Source: Phalacrocorax aristotelis (lineage: Eukaryota; Chordata; Aves; Suliformes; Phalacrocoracidae). From it: a DNA stretch of 64,000 nucleotides. The position numbers were made by a program, and so were the translations under genes. Positions 1 to 13,251 of the stretch are shown here, one piece after another. The notes below the pieces were generated by a model. That model did not search any database, was not told the DNA's origin, and saw nothing but the letters and a program-made list of their open reading frames with translations. Numbering within the stretch: the first letter of the stretch is position 1; each line of letters opens with the position of its first letter. The stretch spans positions 105,562,756 to 105,626,755 of the forward strand of contig NC_134276.1 of the NCBI RefSeq assembly GCF_949628215.1, written 5' to 3'.

Positions 1-3000
1 CTTGTCTTTTTAATGCCACCTACTTCCTTTCAACTCCTAAACCTCTCTGATATAGATGGGAATTAGTAGGGTGTGACCACACTGGAAAAAGTAATTCTCA
101 AAAGTTATGCTGATGGGGGTGTTAGAAATATAATGCAAATAGGCTGAACACAGAGGAGCAAAATGAAGGAGGTGGACAGCTTAGTATTTTTATTTTTTAA
201 CTAGTCAGTCCTAGATGGTTACATTACAAACAAGCCCAAGTTTGATCCTAGGATGGGCAGGCCCATGAGCTCTTCTCCCAAGGCATTAGTTGCAGATCAC
301 TTCCCTTTGAATGCACCCAGAGGCACATTTTGTAGGGACAAACTAGCAGGGCTCTGGCACTCTCCTCCTATGATAGCTGGGTTCAATACTCTTTACTCAT
401 CCCAGTAGTCCCAGTGATGGATCAGGGCTTTAAACATTTTCCTTCAACTAAAGGTTCATTGGGCACCTAAAAGACACATTAAATGACTAATGTATGTCCT
501 TCTCTTCACATCTTAAGGGTAGCAGTGCATAATGTTATCAAGGGCCTCTTAGAATGTATCTTATTAGCATGGGTTAGTAATATTAAGTATAGTTCTAACT
601 TTGATGGACTTGCACCATTAACATTTAGTGGAATATTATAAGCACTTCATCAAATCATATACAGGAGGGTGACAGGGCCATTTTACACCCAGGCTGACAT
701 TTTCAACTCTGTATTTCTAATGTTTTTGTGTCACTCTCTGACCTTGTAAGCACAAATAATGTACAGAGTCCTCAGCTGTGAACAACAAGGTGTCAACAGT
801 TTCATCAGGACAGTGGCATTTTTGTTGGACAGTTTGTTCCTTTCACACCATAAAGTATAAACTGTTCAGCTTGGCAGATTTAGATTTGCAGTCACAAACA
901 AAAAAGAAGGGGGAAAAAAAAGTTCAGACATGGTAGTAGGCAATAAGTTTGGGTTAAAAAGCAGGTGGGAGTGGCAGGAAGCCTTAGGTTTATTTTATTT
1001 TATGGATTTTTTTATTCTTCACTGCAGGGTTCAAGGCAAGCAGGGGATATAAAAAGCTGTATTTTGTTTTCTTACAGTAAATTTTACAATAAGAATCTGG
1101 AAAGTGCCACAGAGCAACATGTTGCTTCAGAAAATCCTGTATTGGAAGTAGCAGCTGGAAAGAAGATTCACGTAGCAGCTGGAGTTATGAGAAGGCGGCT
1201 GGGAGAATTAGCTCTTTTCTAAGATGAGGCACAAAACAATTTCACCTTTTAACCTTCTTTCCCCTTCCTCTTCTTTCAGTGAAGAATAATGAAGAAGATA
1301 GGAGGAAGCAGGGAAAGGAGATTAATAACATATTTTGCTCTTGGAACCAGATAGAAGAGAATGTGCACTGAAAGTATAGCATATTTGCTCCCTGGTTTTC
1401 AAGCAGAAGGTAGTGCACACAATTCCTATCATAACTCATGTGACAGGATAAATGCAGCTGTGACAAGCAATGAGAAGGCCTGTGCTATACTGCCATTCCT
1501 TCCCACGTCCATGTTCAGCATCAGCTAGTTCTCTCTTTTCACCAAAGCTTTTTTGTTCCTTAATTCATGTGACTACGTAAAATGTGCAGCTTTATTTTTT
1601 CTTAGTTTTATAATCAAGAGATTTTCTCAGAGCGATATTTGATGCCTGGATAGTGGAATTGGAAAACCAGAGGGTGAATAAAAATAATGCTATATTGATT
1701 TATTTTTTAACGCTTACATTCTTGTGGAGATATGCTTATGATGCTTGAATAATTGTGTTGGCAAAAGCTAGAAAACTCCAAAGACTTTGAATTCTAGTCT
1801 GTTGCCTCTAGCCTGACTTCCCAAGTACTCTCTACTTTCCAGGTACAATCTATATGACAAAAGATTGCGGGACTGAATCATGACCTGACATGCGTGGTGT
1901 GACCTGTTAATTCAAATAGAAGTGTATGCAGGGGAACTGTGGAGGGAACAGGATTCTTTGGGAGGCCTTTTCTCTGTCAGTCCTAGAAAGGGTAATAATT
2001 AAAGCCAGACTGAACCCCATGGATTATCCAGGCATGAGCCACCTCCTCCACTCTGATGGCTGACACTAAGGGAGGTGCTAGCCTCCATTTCCTGGTTATT
2101 TACCTCCTGAGAAGTGGCAAATGCCGACCCATATAAATCCTAGTGCCCCATCCAGACACTGAGTCTGCTGCAGTGAACATTGCGCCCTCCACTTCTGGCC
2201 TCATCGGTAAATTCTTCCTCTCTCCTCTCTTCCCCAGCCCTTCCTCAGTTTTAGTCCCATGCTCCTCCTGTGCCAGTCTTTCCCGTCCCTCAGGCCTAAC
2301 CTAGCTCTTTGTGGGTCATTAGGTGAGTGTTACTGGGACCAGGGTGAGGATTGCTGAGAGCACAGGGCAAACGTGCCCGTAGCCTCCCAGTTGCAGTGGG
2401 GAGTTTTGTGCAGCCCTTGAAGGAACTATAGAAGGGCATAATCCACAGCAGATGGAATGAACAGAGATTAACAGCTGCCAGATGCTTTGATGGGCGATAT
2501 GAACTGAAGTTTCCAAATGCACATAATTTGGCCAAATTTGGGTAAGACTTTGCAGGGGACAACCCACAGTGTATGATTCCTTCTTGCCACATTTGCACTT
2601 GTAGCTTCAAAAATACTAGGACTGTCACGTGCTGTGTTCTACAGGAAATGTTTAGAGTAATACAGGCAATACGTTTGTTCTTAATCTCCTTAGAAATAAC
2701 TGAATTACTCTAAATGATCAGGACAGGTAGATAGCGGAGCATGTTTCAGCCCAGGAGGTTCAAATATGCCGATACTATGATGCAATATTACCTTATACTT
2801 AAAAATCTATCTACCTCCAACACCTCGACTACTGAATACAAGTTCTTTACTTAATTACAAACTTTATCTTCAGAGTCTTTCTGCAGATAAAAAGCAATAA
2901 TGTTTAGGAAGCTGACCAAGTTCCTTAGTGATCCCTGGGGTGGGATCCATCTGTTCAAGTGTCTAGGAGTTAGGCATTGAATCTCAGTTAGTCAAGGGAG

Positions 3001-3989
3001 AAACAGGGAGACAGGCATCCTCCAGCAGTATGTTAGTTATATCTCCATAGCCAGCATCTCGGTCACAGGGAGTAAATCGTCCCTGAGCATTCCCTGTCTC
3101 TGTCAACTGACTACAGTAGGAATCTAAGCAGTGGGTAAAGTTAGGTATCTATCTAATGCATAAGTATCTGAAGTGAGGTAAGGTAAATCCTGGCAGAGGA
3201 AGCTTTCTATTAAGAAATCGGATTTGGAACTGGCACTGTAATACATTCTGGCTTTTCATCTAAGCTTATAACACTTTGAATCTCAGTCTCATAACTAACC
3301 ACAGTAAAACTCAAAGCAGATTTTAAGAGAGTGGGGGAGGCAGCCTTTCTGTAGCAGAAGAAGCCTGATACCATCTTGTGTGATGATAAACCCAAGCCAA
3401 GATCTGTATCAGTCCTGACGGTTTGGCAGGGGAAAGTGTGGAGAGGATGTAGAGGCCTGTTTTTCACTCTTCCACTAAAGAAACTTGTGTGGATGAACCA
3501 ACAGGAGATGGTTACAGCTTTCTCCTGGTATAGGGCCAAAGCAAATTACCTTTCCTCAAGCAAGTGAGAAAGCAAGAAAAGAAGTTTAGGATTAGCTCCA
3601 AGAAAATAGTCACCACCCTTCCCACACAATTGTCACTGTGGAAAAAGCGCTGGTCTGTAGGACTCCAGGGTTCAGGTGCAATCAGGATGCTAAGATGAAA
3701 AAGACCCAGTAAGTTGACACATATTCTGGGTGATCCATAATATCCTATTTCTTAAAAGAGTAATTTTTGTATTTTGGGTTTTGATCTATTTTTGAAGTTC
3801 AGGGTGTTATGGGAGAACATTAACCAAGTCCAGAATACTTAATCTCTGCAGGAGGGTATATGAGTCATGTTTATTTCCAGCTAAAAGAAGCTCAGTCTCA
3901 CTGTGACCAAAGATCAAGTGGTCTCAAATGTAGTGCAGGGAGTATCATCTTATTCCAAGCTTTTTGGACAAGTTAGATTAAAGTTGTTT
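1..3989. other. Intergenic, no gene seen
   Basis: Moderately AT-rich DNA with stops in every frame. Open frames reach only about 110 codons and resemble nothing I recognise. The one promoter-like patch is a TATAAAT at 2132-2138 with a GGTAA donor-like site at 2206, discussed as a finding. A tRNA-SINE-like stretch near 3640-3690 was too weak to call. By inference this is far-upstream flank of CYYR1. Confidence 0.6.
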
Positions 3990-4080
3990 TAATATGTAGT
4001 ATCTTTCGAGTATTTGAAGACTATGAGCGGTATTCTTGCCTCCCAGTTTTCTCTATTCAGAGTTCAAATGAGATTGAACT
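3990..4080 (-). mobile_element. CR1 LINE fragment, antisense, degraded
   Basis: The plus strand reads like the reverse complement of the avian CR1 3' coding region: a TATTTGAAGACTATGAGC block, then CCTCCCAGTTTTCTCT, then TTCAGAGTTCAAAT. Order and spacing match the usual antisense CR1 text (TATTTRTAGACTRTRA... CCTCAGYCTTCTCTT... CAGRCTAAACA). The fragment is short and diverged, and neither terminus was found, so both edges are approximate. Identification rests on remembered CR1 consensus. Confidence 0.42.
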
Positions 4081-6464
4081 GTGAGCATGATGGATCTATC
4101 AAGGTTTGTGTCGGACCCTTCAAAAAATTCAGCCCCACATTTATGCCTTGTTTCCACTAGAGCAAGGTCAATTATCACTAATAACCTTTCCTAGAAGCGT
4201 TATACACTGTTTCATAGGGATACTAGGATTTGGATCAGAAAGGTCCACCATTACCATCCTGAGATTTTTATTTTTTTTAAGGTGAGAAGCTAAGATCAGT
4301 GCTTTGGGTATATTCTCTGCTGTGCCTTGTATATATGTGGCTATAAAGCCGGTGTAAATGATGCCCTTGCTGGAGTAGTGATACTAAGTAACGTAGGGGG
4401 ACTGGTTGGAGTATGGGAGATTTAGACTATCCTCCACTGCCTCTGGGGGGTAATCTCTAAAGGAATGTAATATTGGCCATGCTCTGGAAGTACAACAGAG
4501 AGGAATTTCCTCATAGCTCTAATGATTTTTCTCCTGTTCTCTTGAGGAGCTCTGAGGAATATGTTGAAAAGTAGAAGGCTGTTGTCCTTCCTGAGAATCT
4601 CCCCTGCATTCAAGCAGATTGTCTGAATTCTTGCCTAAGGAAAGAAACAGTAATTAGTAGTAGCTAGTTCTTTCCTTCTGTGTGTGCGTCACTGACTGGG
4701 TATGAGTAGGTTATGTTTTATTTGTGTTTTTTTTTAATATGCATATTAAATTCTTCTAGATTCCCAAATTATGCTTTACTTCCTTTTGTAGGCCAGACAA
4801 GTTCACTTTTCCCTGCTGTGTTACTGCAGACCATGTCTGAATGGATTGTTTTGAATTTTGAATATCACTACATTTACAGTGTATGAATGTAACACTTTCT
4901 TTTATCATTTATCTTACCATTTTGCAAGGATATACACAATTTTTAAGCCAAGTGGTGTGACTCGCCCTGCAGTTTTCAGTGGAAGAGAAGATTTACAATA
5001 AATATCCTACCTTCACAGCATTACTACAGTAATAGTAAGGGTAGTTTTCAGTGAGGTAGGTTGGATTCTGGAAGCAGGCAACCATGGTAGCATAGAGGTC
5101 CATGTGTTTCAGTTTGGTTGTTTCTTCTTTAAAAATAGCTAGTGAGTCTCAACATTATGCTGCAACTTGTTGTACAGACACTTCTTTTGACATCTGACCT
5201 CCTGGCTAGACCTTTGCATCTCAAAATCAGATACAGTAAGTCTATGTTTCCTCATAGCTTTTAGAATGTAGTTCTAATCTATAAAATCAAGAAAAGGTTG
5301 CCATCTTAATACAAGATAAAGGGTGTGTTAATAAAACAGTTAATAGGATGCTTTGTTATACAAGTTGGAATGCAGTTTTGGTTGTTTGATGGGTTTTTTG
5401 CTTCTCAATTGAGTTTTGGATGTTGTGGGGTAAGAAACTGGTTTTTTTTCTAGGTCAGTTTTAAAAGAAGAATTACAAGGGGAAAGAGTGTTGAAATAAT
5501 TAATCTAAAACTATACATCTTGCATGTAATTCCTGGAGTTTTAGAACTGAAACTGAGAGCACTGACTCCAGACAAGATAATTTAATATAATGAATTTAAA
5601 GTATCATTATTTTTTCTCCAGATTACAGCTTTATACTTCAGCAGATTAATAAGAAATATATAACTAAAATTAAACTCAAGCTATTAAAATTGTATTATGA
5701 ACATTTATATGCAGTAAACTGTCAGGTTTCACATTATAATCTGACTCGTGTTTTGGTGAAGGCCTAGACTCTTTTGCAATTTGCTAGATGTCAAGGGATT
5801 TACAACAATAAGTATGCAAGTAATCTTTTGGACACTTCATCTCCCTTCTTATGACAATTAATAAATTTATTAAGTTTTTGTTTATATTCCATGAGGGAAT
5901 TTGATCATCCAAATGTATAGTGATTCTTATTTCCAACCAGTCAAGGAAGGAGCATTAATCAAAACTATTCAGAATCTCTTAACCTGCAGCAGCAACAAGC
6001 ATTATATTTGCAACAAGTCTGTGGACATCAGCAATTTCCCCGTGGCAGCCCATGTATGGGTGTTTTGGCAGGACTGAGGTTTGCATAGTTCTAAATCTGT
6101 GAAATATGCCATTCTAGGTATGGAAAAAAATTGAAACAGATTCTGAACTTTCAACACAACTCATGCAAAAATAACAGGGCAGGAAAGAACATAAGCTTCC
6201 CTTCTTTCCTATTGAAACCTCTTTAGCCCCAGTGTTATGGAGGATGTTTTAGAGACACTGATTACTCTTCCTGCCTCATTTGGCAGGCTGCTTACATTAC
6301 TCTAGTAATGGACAGAAAGTCAGAACAGGTGATTTTTGTAAAAAACACCAATCAGGACCTTATGTGGGGTGATGTTCACTTAGATTGCTTTTTGCTCCAA
6401 ATATTGAAAGAGTGCTGAGCAAAAAATTCCATTTTAGAGAGTGTGTTGAGAAAACCAGGTTGGA
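4081..6464. other. Intergenic, no gene seen
   Basis: AT-rich unique-looking sequence with no exon pair, coding frame or recognisable repeat. It includes an especially AT-rich stretch around 5580-5720. Confidence 0.55.
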
Positions 6465-6630
6465 AGGTAAACCTGGGTTCTATTTCTAGATCTGTTATTG
6501 ATCTTGCTTATTACCTCAGACATCTAATACTTGGTGCTTCCATTTTTCTGCATACTTACTTGAGATATTAAAGCATGACTCAGAAAGGTAGTATAAGGTT
6601 AAAACACTTTTGAGATCCCTGCCTAGAAGG
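6465..6630 (+). mobile_element. MIR-like tRNA-derived SINE relic
   Basis: The segment follows the order of a MIR-type SINE. An AACCTGGGTTCTATTTCTAGATCT block (like ACCTGGGTTCTAGTCCCRGCTCT) is followed by a degraded core with TGCTTCCATTTTTCTGCAT (like GCCTCAGTTTCCTCATCT). It ends in AAAACACTTTTGAGATCCC, like the AAGCACTTTGAGATCC tail. Divergence is high, as expected for an amniote-old SINE, and ends are approximate. Confidence 0.5.
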
Positions 6631-9110
6631 GGCTGAAAAACTTATAGCTATTGTTAAAGCCCACTGGCCTATTCCTGCTTCATTACTAAGATGCTATGAA
6701 ATTCCCATCTGTTCTTTTGTGGTCTAACAATGTGTTGTTATGGTGGAGGTACATAATAATTCTTCTGAATCTGTAGGGATGCATTTACCATTGTGTAGTT
6801 GCCGTTTCAGCCTCTTGAGTTATTAATAGGAGGAAAAGTATCTACACTATTTTCTACCTGTGGTCCAAACTCTACTGTCCATGTGCTCAGATTCAAAGGT
6901 AAACAAGTCTCTCTGGCCTCCCTCCTAGAGAGAAGTTCTTTGGATCCAAAATACTAGGCCAGTGTTTGGTTTCCACCAGCACAGCCCATCAGGCAGCTTC
7001 TCTCACGTGCATTTCAATATGCACGTCTATCTCCTCGTCTATGTTTCCTGTGAAAAGCTCTTTCAGAATTATTGTGTGCCACTACCTCATCACCTGTGAC
7101 ATCTACGCAAAGCCTCCCAGTGACAAGAGCTATGTAAAAGACAAGCTATCACAGTTACTTCTGATGCTCGCTTGCAATACTCAAAGATCAAAGATCAAAA
7201 CAAAAGATCTTAAAAGGGTTCAAAAAATCGTAATTCAATACTGCAATTCAATATTATGGTGGCACTTAGCATAAAACGTGTTCTGCATGTTGGTCATTTG
7301 CAGTACATCAGTGGCTCCTGGAGCCATGCACTAGCTTGCTAGTTGAGAATTCTGTCTGAATAAAGACCATAGTTTTATACAGAAGATTATTTGAAAACAT
7401 GGATTTACACATTTGTCCACAAAGTTTCTGATGAGATTGTTGTGCCGTTTCTTTTGATTTTCTCTGTTGCTCACGAGGCAGACTGTCTGTCCTTATCCCT
7501 ACTACCTCCAAGTCAGCTTGTGCCTCCACCTCCCTGTTCAAACATAACAACTTCTTCCCATTGACAATTTAACATTGCCTTCCCTTTCATACCTGAATAG
7601 CCCTGCATGACTGTGTTTCTTCTCTCTTTTCGTACAGATCTTCTTCAATCCTTGGCCAGCCTCATTGATGTTCTTCATAACAGTCTTTTGTAGGCATAAT
7701 AGAGTCTGATTTCTTATTGTAACTATGGGAATTTAATTAACGGTTTCATAATTTTGTATTTCATCAGTGAGGAATCAATTCCTTGTTCCTGAAACATGGT
7801 ATGTTAGGAAGAGAGTAAGAAACTTATTGATGTGGAGTGAAAAAGTTGCTATCTGTCTTCTGCCTGGAACCACCTCAAAAGATGCAGGGGGTGATGAAGA
7901 CTGGCAATGTGTGGGTGTTTCCTGTCTAACAGAAGGAATCCACCATGGGGAAAAGGGCACCATGCTGAGTTCTCAAAATATTAGGGCATCATATGGGTTT
8001 GTAAGGTGGAAGCTCTGTTAGGCATTTACGTCTCTGTAGTAGTATGTTCCATGCCAAACACACAATGAGTAAACAAACAAAGCATGAGTGTGACTCCACT
8101 CTAAAATCATGCAATGTTCCCTTAAGTGAATTTCCCTATGTTATAGGGGCGACCTGTATGGAGAAATGTAGCGCAGTGCAGAAAACGTTCTCTTTGCATT
8201 TACATGTTTAAGCTTAGCTTAATGATATTCTTGATTATAATATTTGTGGTTGCTTTTCTCACTCAGACAGCTACGCTCCACTGTGTTTTTCATCCAGCTA
8301 CACATCATTGACCACAAGTTTGCTATTAGGTCTTTTACTACATGGATGCTTGTCACTTCATTAACAAACCCATCACAGTATCAGCTTCCAGACAATATTC
8401 TGCCCATGCAAAGACTTCACTTTAAACCGTTATACACTTATGTGATTCATGGAAAGATTAATACATAAAGTTAGAAATGGCTGAGCTATTGAAATGTGCC
8501 CTATGAAAACCTTTTCCTTCTCTCCAAGGAACTATGAATCTGTGGGGAAGGGAGAAGTTATTCCAAACAGGGTTTAGCCCTTATGAAGACTAATATTCTA
8601 ATAGAAGGCTGCTGGCTATATAATCACAACTATTCTACAGGAGATTTTCCTTTCTTTATGTCTCTCTGCCTTACTGTCACAGAATTTTACAAAGGAATAC
8701 TTTTTATTGTTGGTTTTGGTTGGGACAAATGGGATCCCTCTCACACTGCTCTGCAGCAGTGATTCCAGTCCCTGCTCTGCTGTCACCAGAGCAGGGCATG
8801 AGCACACGTATCTCAGTGATAAGGAACAAACTTCTGTTTACATGTTTCAGAGCTGAGAAATTAGATTTCTCCTAACATATGCAGTATTTACATGATCTAT
8901 CCAGAATAAGCACACTTATTAACACACTAAAAAAAGGCCTAGGTGGAATTTCTCCAAACAGTTTGAAGACTTAGAGAGACTACTTCTTTTTCCATATTTA
9001 TGCTTTCAACAGGTTGATGGTGATGAAAATTTTTTGCAAATCTTCCTTAACTTTGCAGTCTGAGACTCTGACCAAAAATTGCTTTTAATATAGGACTTTT
9101 ACTTGGAAGG
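6631..9110. other. Intergenic, no gene seen
   Basis: No supported gene or repeat. The open frames at 6966-7274 and 7767-8021 are short, lack family features and have no convincing flanking splice or promoter context. Confidence 0.55.
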
Positions 9111-9545
9111 TTGACCCTGGGCCTACATTGTCAGGGCCCTACCCGGGTTGTTCGCTCCCTGGGGAAGAGGGTACTAGAAATGGCAGGGGCTGCCCTGGGA
9201 TGGCAGGGCTGGTCCCACTGCCCCAGCCAGGAGCAGGGCAGCTGGGGCACGGGGCAGCCCCAGCCCGGGGCATCGGGCATCTCCCTGGGGATGGGCCGAG
9301 GCTGGGCCAAAGCATGGCCCGTGGGTGGGCCCAGCTTGGGGGATCCATGGCCGAGCAGGGCAGGGCTGCAGGGAGCTGGAGACTGGCCCCGCGGTGGCAT
9401 TGCTGGAGCAGGGGCTGATGGCTCCAGGGGGCTGAGATGGCGTCCTGCACCATGGGCAGGTCGGGGGAGACCCAGGGGACTGGGCAGGGGTAGGCAGGGC
9501 TAACAGTGCCTTCAGGGCCTGGAGGTAAACTTGGTGACCACCAAC
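9111..9545. other. Isolated GC-rich block of unknown origin
   Basis: An abrupt block of about 435 bp, rich in GGGGCA, CCCAGCC and GGGCAGGGC words, with roughly a dozen CpGs, sits in AT-rich flanks. It is open in several frames on both strands (up to 130 codons), as GC-rich DNA often is by chance. The translations are low-complexity Gly/Pro/Ala/Trp. Its sharp edges suggest an inserted repeat, possibly an old LTR piece, or a small isolated CpG island. I could not align it confidently to any repeat or to the LTR at 59121. Confidence 0.5.
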
Positions 9546-10394
9546 ATGGCTCATCCAGTACCTCTTCTGGATTTAAGTTAGAGTGGTTTTAAATGGCAGA
9601 ATTGTGAGTGGTGTGGCTAATGGCTTCTACCTGCAGCAGGCAAGATTTTGGATCGTTAGGTAAACTAGCCCAAAGGACTGTTGTAACCAACCTATACTAA
9701 ATGAACAGACATGATCACGGCAATCCCAGTTGCTTCTAAGCTTTCATCAGAAGGAGCAATCTCTTTTTAATCATTGCAGTATGACTCAGTTTTCTGCATT
9801 TCATGTCCTTTGGAATAATTTCGAAGAGATTTTACTCCCACTAAAAATAGAATTACAGGGCTTTTTCAGTGTTGTTATTCTCACGACTCTCCCTTTGACA
9901 CATGCTGATACTGCGTGTGATATGACAACAGCTTTGTGATAAAAGAACTTAATATTAGCCCTAAAATTACATTTCTTCAGCAGTGTATCGCACAGCTCAG
10001 GGACCGCGCTAAAGCCATAGTGGGCAGACCTCTCAGCTGGAGGAAATTGTCATAGCTCCTCTGACTGGCAATTAACTCAAACCGAAAACTCGATTCTCAA
10101 GCTTTAGAAAAGAATGGGGAAAAAAAATCCATCAGCTCTTTTCCTCTGTAGAAACACACACTAATGTCCTGTTCATCTCTGCAGGTACTGACTTACGAGC
10201 TTTTATGAATATGCTGCCTCTCCATCTTACTACTAAAGAAAGGTGCTGAAAGACTTTCAGACCTATTTGGAGCCAGGTGTACAAATAAGTTATCTTTGGT
10301 GGGTTTTCTTAGTTTGGTTGTTGGTACTATAACTGGAGGTCTCTTTGCTTAGCACTCTGCCAACAAGAGAGAGGCAATATTTGTATCTTACTTG
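9546..10394. other. Intergenic, no gene seen
   Basis: AT-rich sequence with no recognised repeat or coding exon. Confidence 0.55.
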
Positions 10395-10500
10395 CACAGC
10401 TGGGAAACCAAGGCACAGGAAGATTCAGTGAGGTCCCTAAAGCCTCCAGAGCTGGGGAAAAAACAGACAGGAAACCCACATCTGCATCCAAGACTAGTGT
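10395..10500 (-). mobile_element. MIR-like SINE relic, antisense
   Basis: The plus strand carries the reverse-complement MIR layout: GGGAAACCAAGGCACAGGAAG (like GAGGAAACTGAGGCACAGAGAG), then TCAGTGAGGTCCCTAAAG (like TAAGTGACTTGCCCAAGG), then CCAGAGCTGGGG, AAACCCACATCTG and CATCCAAGACTAGTG. The ordered match of four blocks supports the call. Ends are approximate. Confidence 0.55.
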
Positions 10501-12223
10501 TTCAAGCACCTGGACGCAAGAGGACAGCATGTTCTTACAGTGAGAAGTGTGTTTCTTCTTCCCAACACCCTTTTTCACATTATGGGAGAATCAAGTGAAG
10601 AAAATGATTGGGGTGGCTTCTGAATTATGCCACAGTGCTGAGCAGCTGTAATAAAACAGAAACTTTGTGGTCTGATAGCCTAATTTAGATAGATACAGGG
10701 ATTTGTGTTTAGCTGTCCTGTGCTTTCAGCATGAGGAAAGTTTTCATATAGCCTTGTCTGTGACCCACAAAATACAAAAAGATAACACATTAGGAAAGGA
10801 TAACAACATGCTCTCAGAATTGAACTGGCTGTTAAAAGTAATTTTGAAATAAGCATTGTACAAGTGCTGTGGTTAATAAAAATAAAGGGAAATGAGAGCT
10901 TAAAAAAGACTTCTCTGGGAACATTAGAAATTTGGCTTTAATCCTTCCGGGCTCTGTGGATGACTTGGAACAGCCAAAAGTGTATTTAGCAGTCTGTGTT
11001 TTCACTGCTTTTAAGCCAATCAAATAAAATATACTGAAACTGAATTAGCAACATTATTCTGTCACTGCTTTGTCACTGTCAGTGTTTTGCACTACCCAGT
11101 AGCTGCTCAAAAAAAATTCTTCCTTGAGTCTTGGAGTAAGACCTTTCTGTGCCACAGGGACTAGGCTCTGCTGTTTATCAGATCCAGCACTCTCCTTCAT
11201 CTTCAGCATCAGAGGCTGCACAGCTGGATCCAAGCAATGGGACCAATTACACATATTTCTGAAAATCCCTGCAATGAAAGCAATCCTGTTTATTTCAGTG
11301 AGAGTATTTATCAGAGCAGGGAGCTGAAGAACAGGACCCTGTTGGGGCAGACACCTTTCTCAACATATTTTTAAGTTGTTTACTCTGTGAACAGTCCATT
11401 TTGTTCTACTAAAATGACAACTTCCTAGAAAATAAAAAGATGTGATTCCGAAGAAAGCAGCAGTTAATGGGGAAATTCGTGATGAGAAAAGTAAACATCA
11501 GAAGGAAACTCATTTTTTATTGTGGAAAGTCCTCATTTTAAAACCATAAAATGCAGTGCATAGCTTTTGGAAGACATAGGATCCGTATTGTATTTGTGTC
11601 TGCCTGTCAGCATCGTTAGCTATTAAGAAACTGATTTTATCATTATATTTTTTATCATAATAGTTTTTTCTGCCATGATGAGTGCTTTACTCCTGTCTTT
11701 TGAAAACATTTTGATGCTGTAAAAGAAATCAAGCAGCATTAGGAAATTTGCACTTACTGATTTTAAAGCACGTGGTGTATAAGTTTCAGCAGAACATTTC
11801 AGAAGTGTTCCTCAGTTATTTAAATTCAGAGGTGGGGACAGGGACAGAAAAACTTTGAGGGATGCTTGATGGCTTCTTGAGAATTGACCCATCGAGAAGG
11901 AAAAAATATTATACCTGTGATAATACTGGTCACTTCTACTTGTTGTTGGGCAGGTAATGGGTTATTACTGTCACCTACTGCCAAAACAATAGTTCAAATA
12001 CCTTAGCATTCATATACTTCTACTATTTAGAACTGGATCCTGATACTTTTTCTTGCATTGAGAGTGCTCTTAATCTGTGAATTCCCCAGGAATTCAGATA
12101 AATGCCTGAGGAATAAAGTCTGAGTATGGCTGAAGGTAGCAGAACTGGGATTATACTTCTTGAAAAACAAACCCAAAATATCCCAGATCTTTCAGATAAC
12201 TACCCCGTGCTTGGAAAGTATTA

Positions 12224-12255
12224 TATACCTATATTATACCTATATTATAGGTATA
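12224..12255. repeat. Tandem 11-mer followed by inverted copy
   Basis: TATACCTATAT occurs twice in direct tandem (12224-12234 and 12235-12245). It is followed at once by TATAGGTATA (12246-12255), the exact reverse complement of the first ten bases of the unit. The second unit and this copy form a 10-bp hairpin around a one-base centre. Confidence 0.85.
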
Positions 12256-13218
12256 TACCACAATGTGACACTGGACAATATACAAATACAAATTCCTCAG
12301 TAGCAACACTGTCTTTAACCCATACCAGAAAAATGTGGTATATCTGTTATGTCTCTTTGAAGTTGTGACATAGCACACCAGCCTACACACACCTATTTCT
12401 TAAAAAAAAAACCAAACAACCAAACAACTTCTTAGGACTTATTAAATATTGTTTAAAAACAGAACATATGGAGGTAATGTAGTTAAGCTTGTGCAGTTTG
12501 CCTGAGCGGATACTATTCTGTATTTTGGTCAAGAAATTAGAATGATTCAAAATCAACTTGGTATTCACTAGAGGGATGTAAACTGGCTTAAGTGATGTTA
12601 CCTCAAAGTATAATTGTAAGAAAGGACAAGCCATGGGGTTGCTGGATCTCTCTGAAGATCTCTCTATTGCTGGCCTTGGTTTTGTGCTATTTAATATTTG
12701 ACGTGTGACCTGTAAGGTTCTATAAAATCATTGCTAACAAGGTTCACAGTGAACACAAGTGCTGGGACAGCAGCCAGCAGCAGAAAGGATGAAGTCACTG
12801 ATTCAGAGTCGTCCGGGTAAGTGGGAGGCAAGCTAGCAAACCACCTTCCTCTCAGTAAGGCATGGTGCAGCCACACGTCTGGAAGTGGGGACTGGAGGAC
12901 ACATTCCAGTAGGAAGCCATGGTGGCAGATGGTCAGCTGAACACACAGTCAAACAACTGATGTAGCCAATGCAATCTTTGACTGTATCACCATTGAGGGT
13001 CTAAAGGAATAGGAGATACACCTGATTTTTGGGTTTTGCTTTAATGCCCAGTTTTCGTATCAATGGTGTCTGCAAGTCTGAGGTGCTTCTTCCTGATTAG
13101 AAATAATAAAAAAAAAAAACAGTCTTTACAGTCAAAGAGCCAAATATCTTGGGTTTTTTTTAGATTTAAAAAAGGAAAAGCAATGGGTAACTTAAATACC
13201 CTCAGTCAATTCCTGCAC

Positions 13219-13251
13219 GGGGAAGAAGGGGGGGATGTGGGGCCATCAGGG
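13219..13251 (+). other. G-quadruplex-type G-run cluster
   Basis: Four G-runs of at least three (13219-13222, 13228-13234, 13239-13242, 13249-13251) are separated by loops of 5, 4 and 6 bases, satisfying the usual G3+N1-7 rule. Folding and function are unknown. It is intergenic. Confidence 0.6.

Noticed and set aside
3631..3695. SINE-like stretch (AAGCGCTGGTCTGTAGGACTCCAGGGTTCAGGTGCAATC)
   Set aside because: Resembles the tRNA-derived head of MIR-type SINEs, but too short and without a core or tail to call.
9111..9554. Several overlapping 90-130 codon frames on both strands
   Set aside because: All are in the GC-rich block, with low-complexity translations and no family resemblance.
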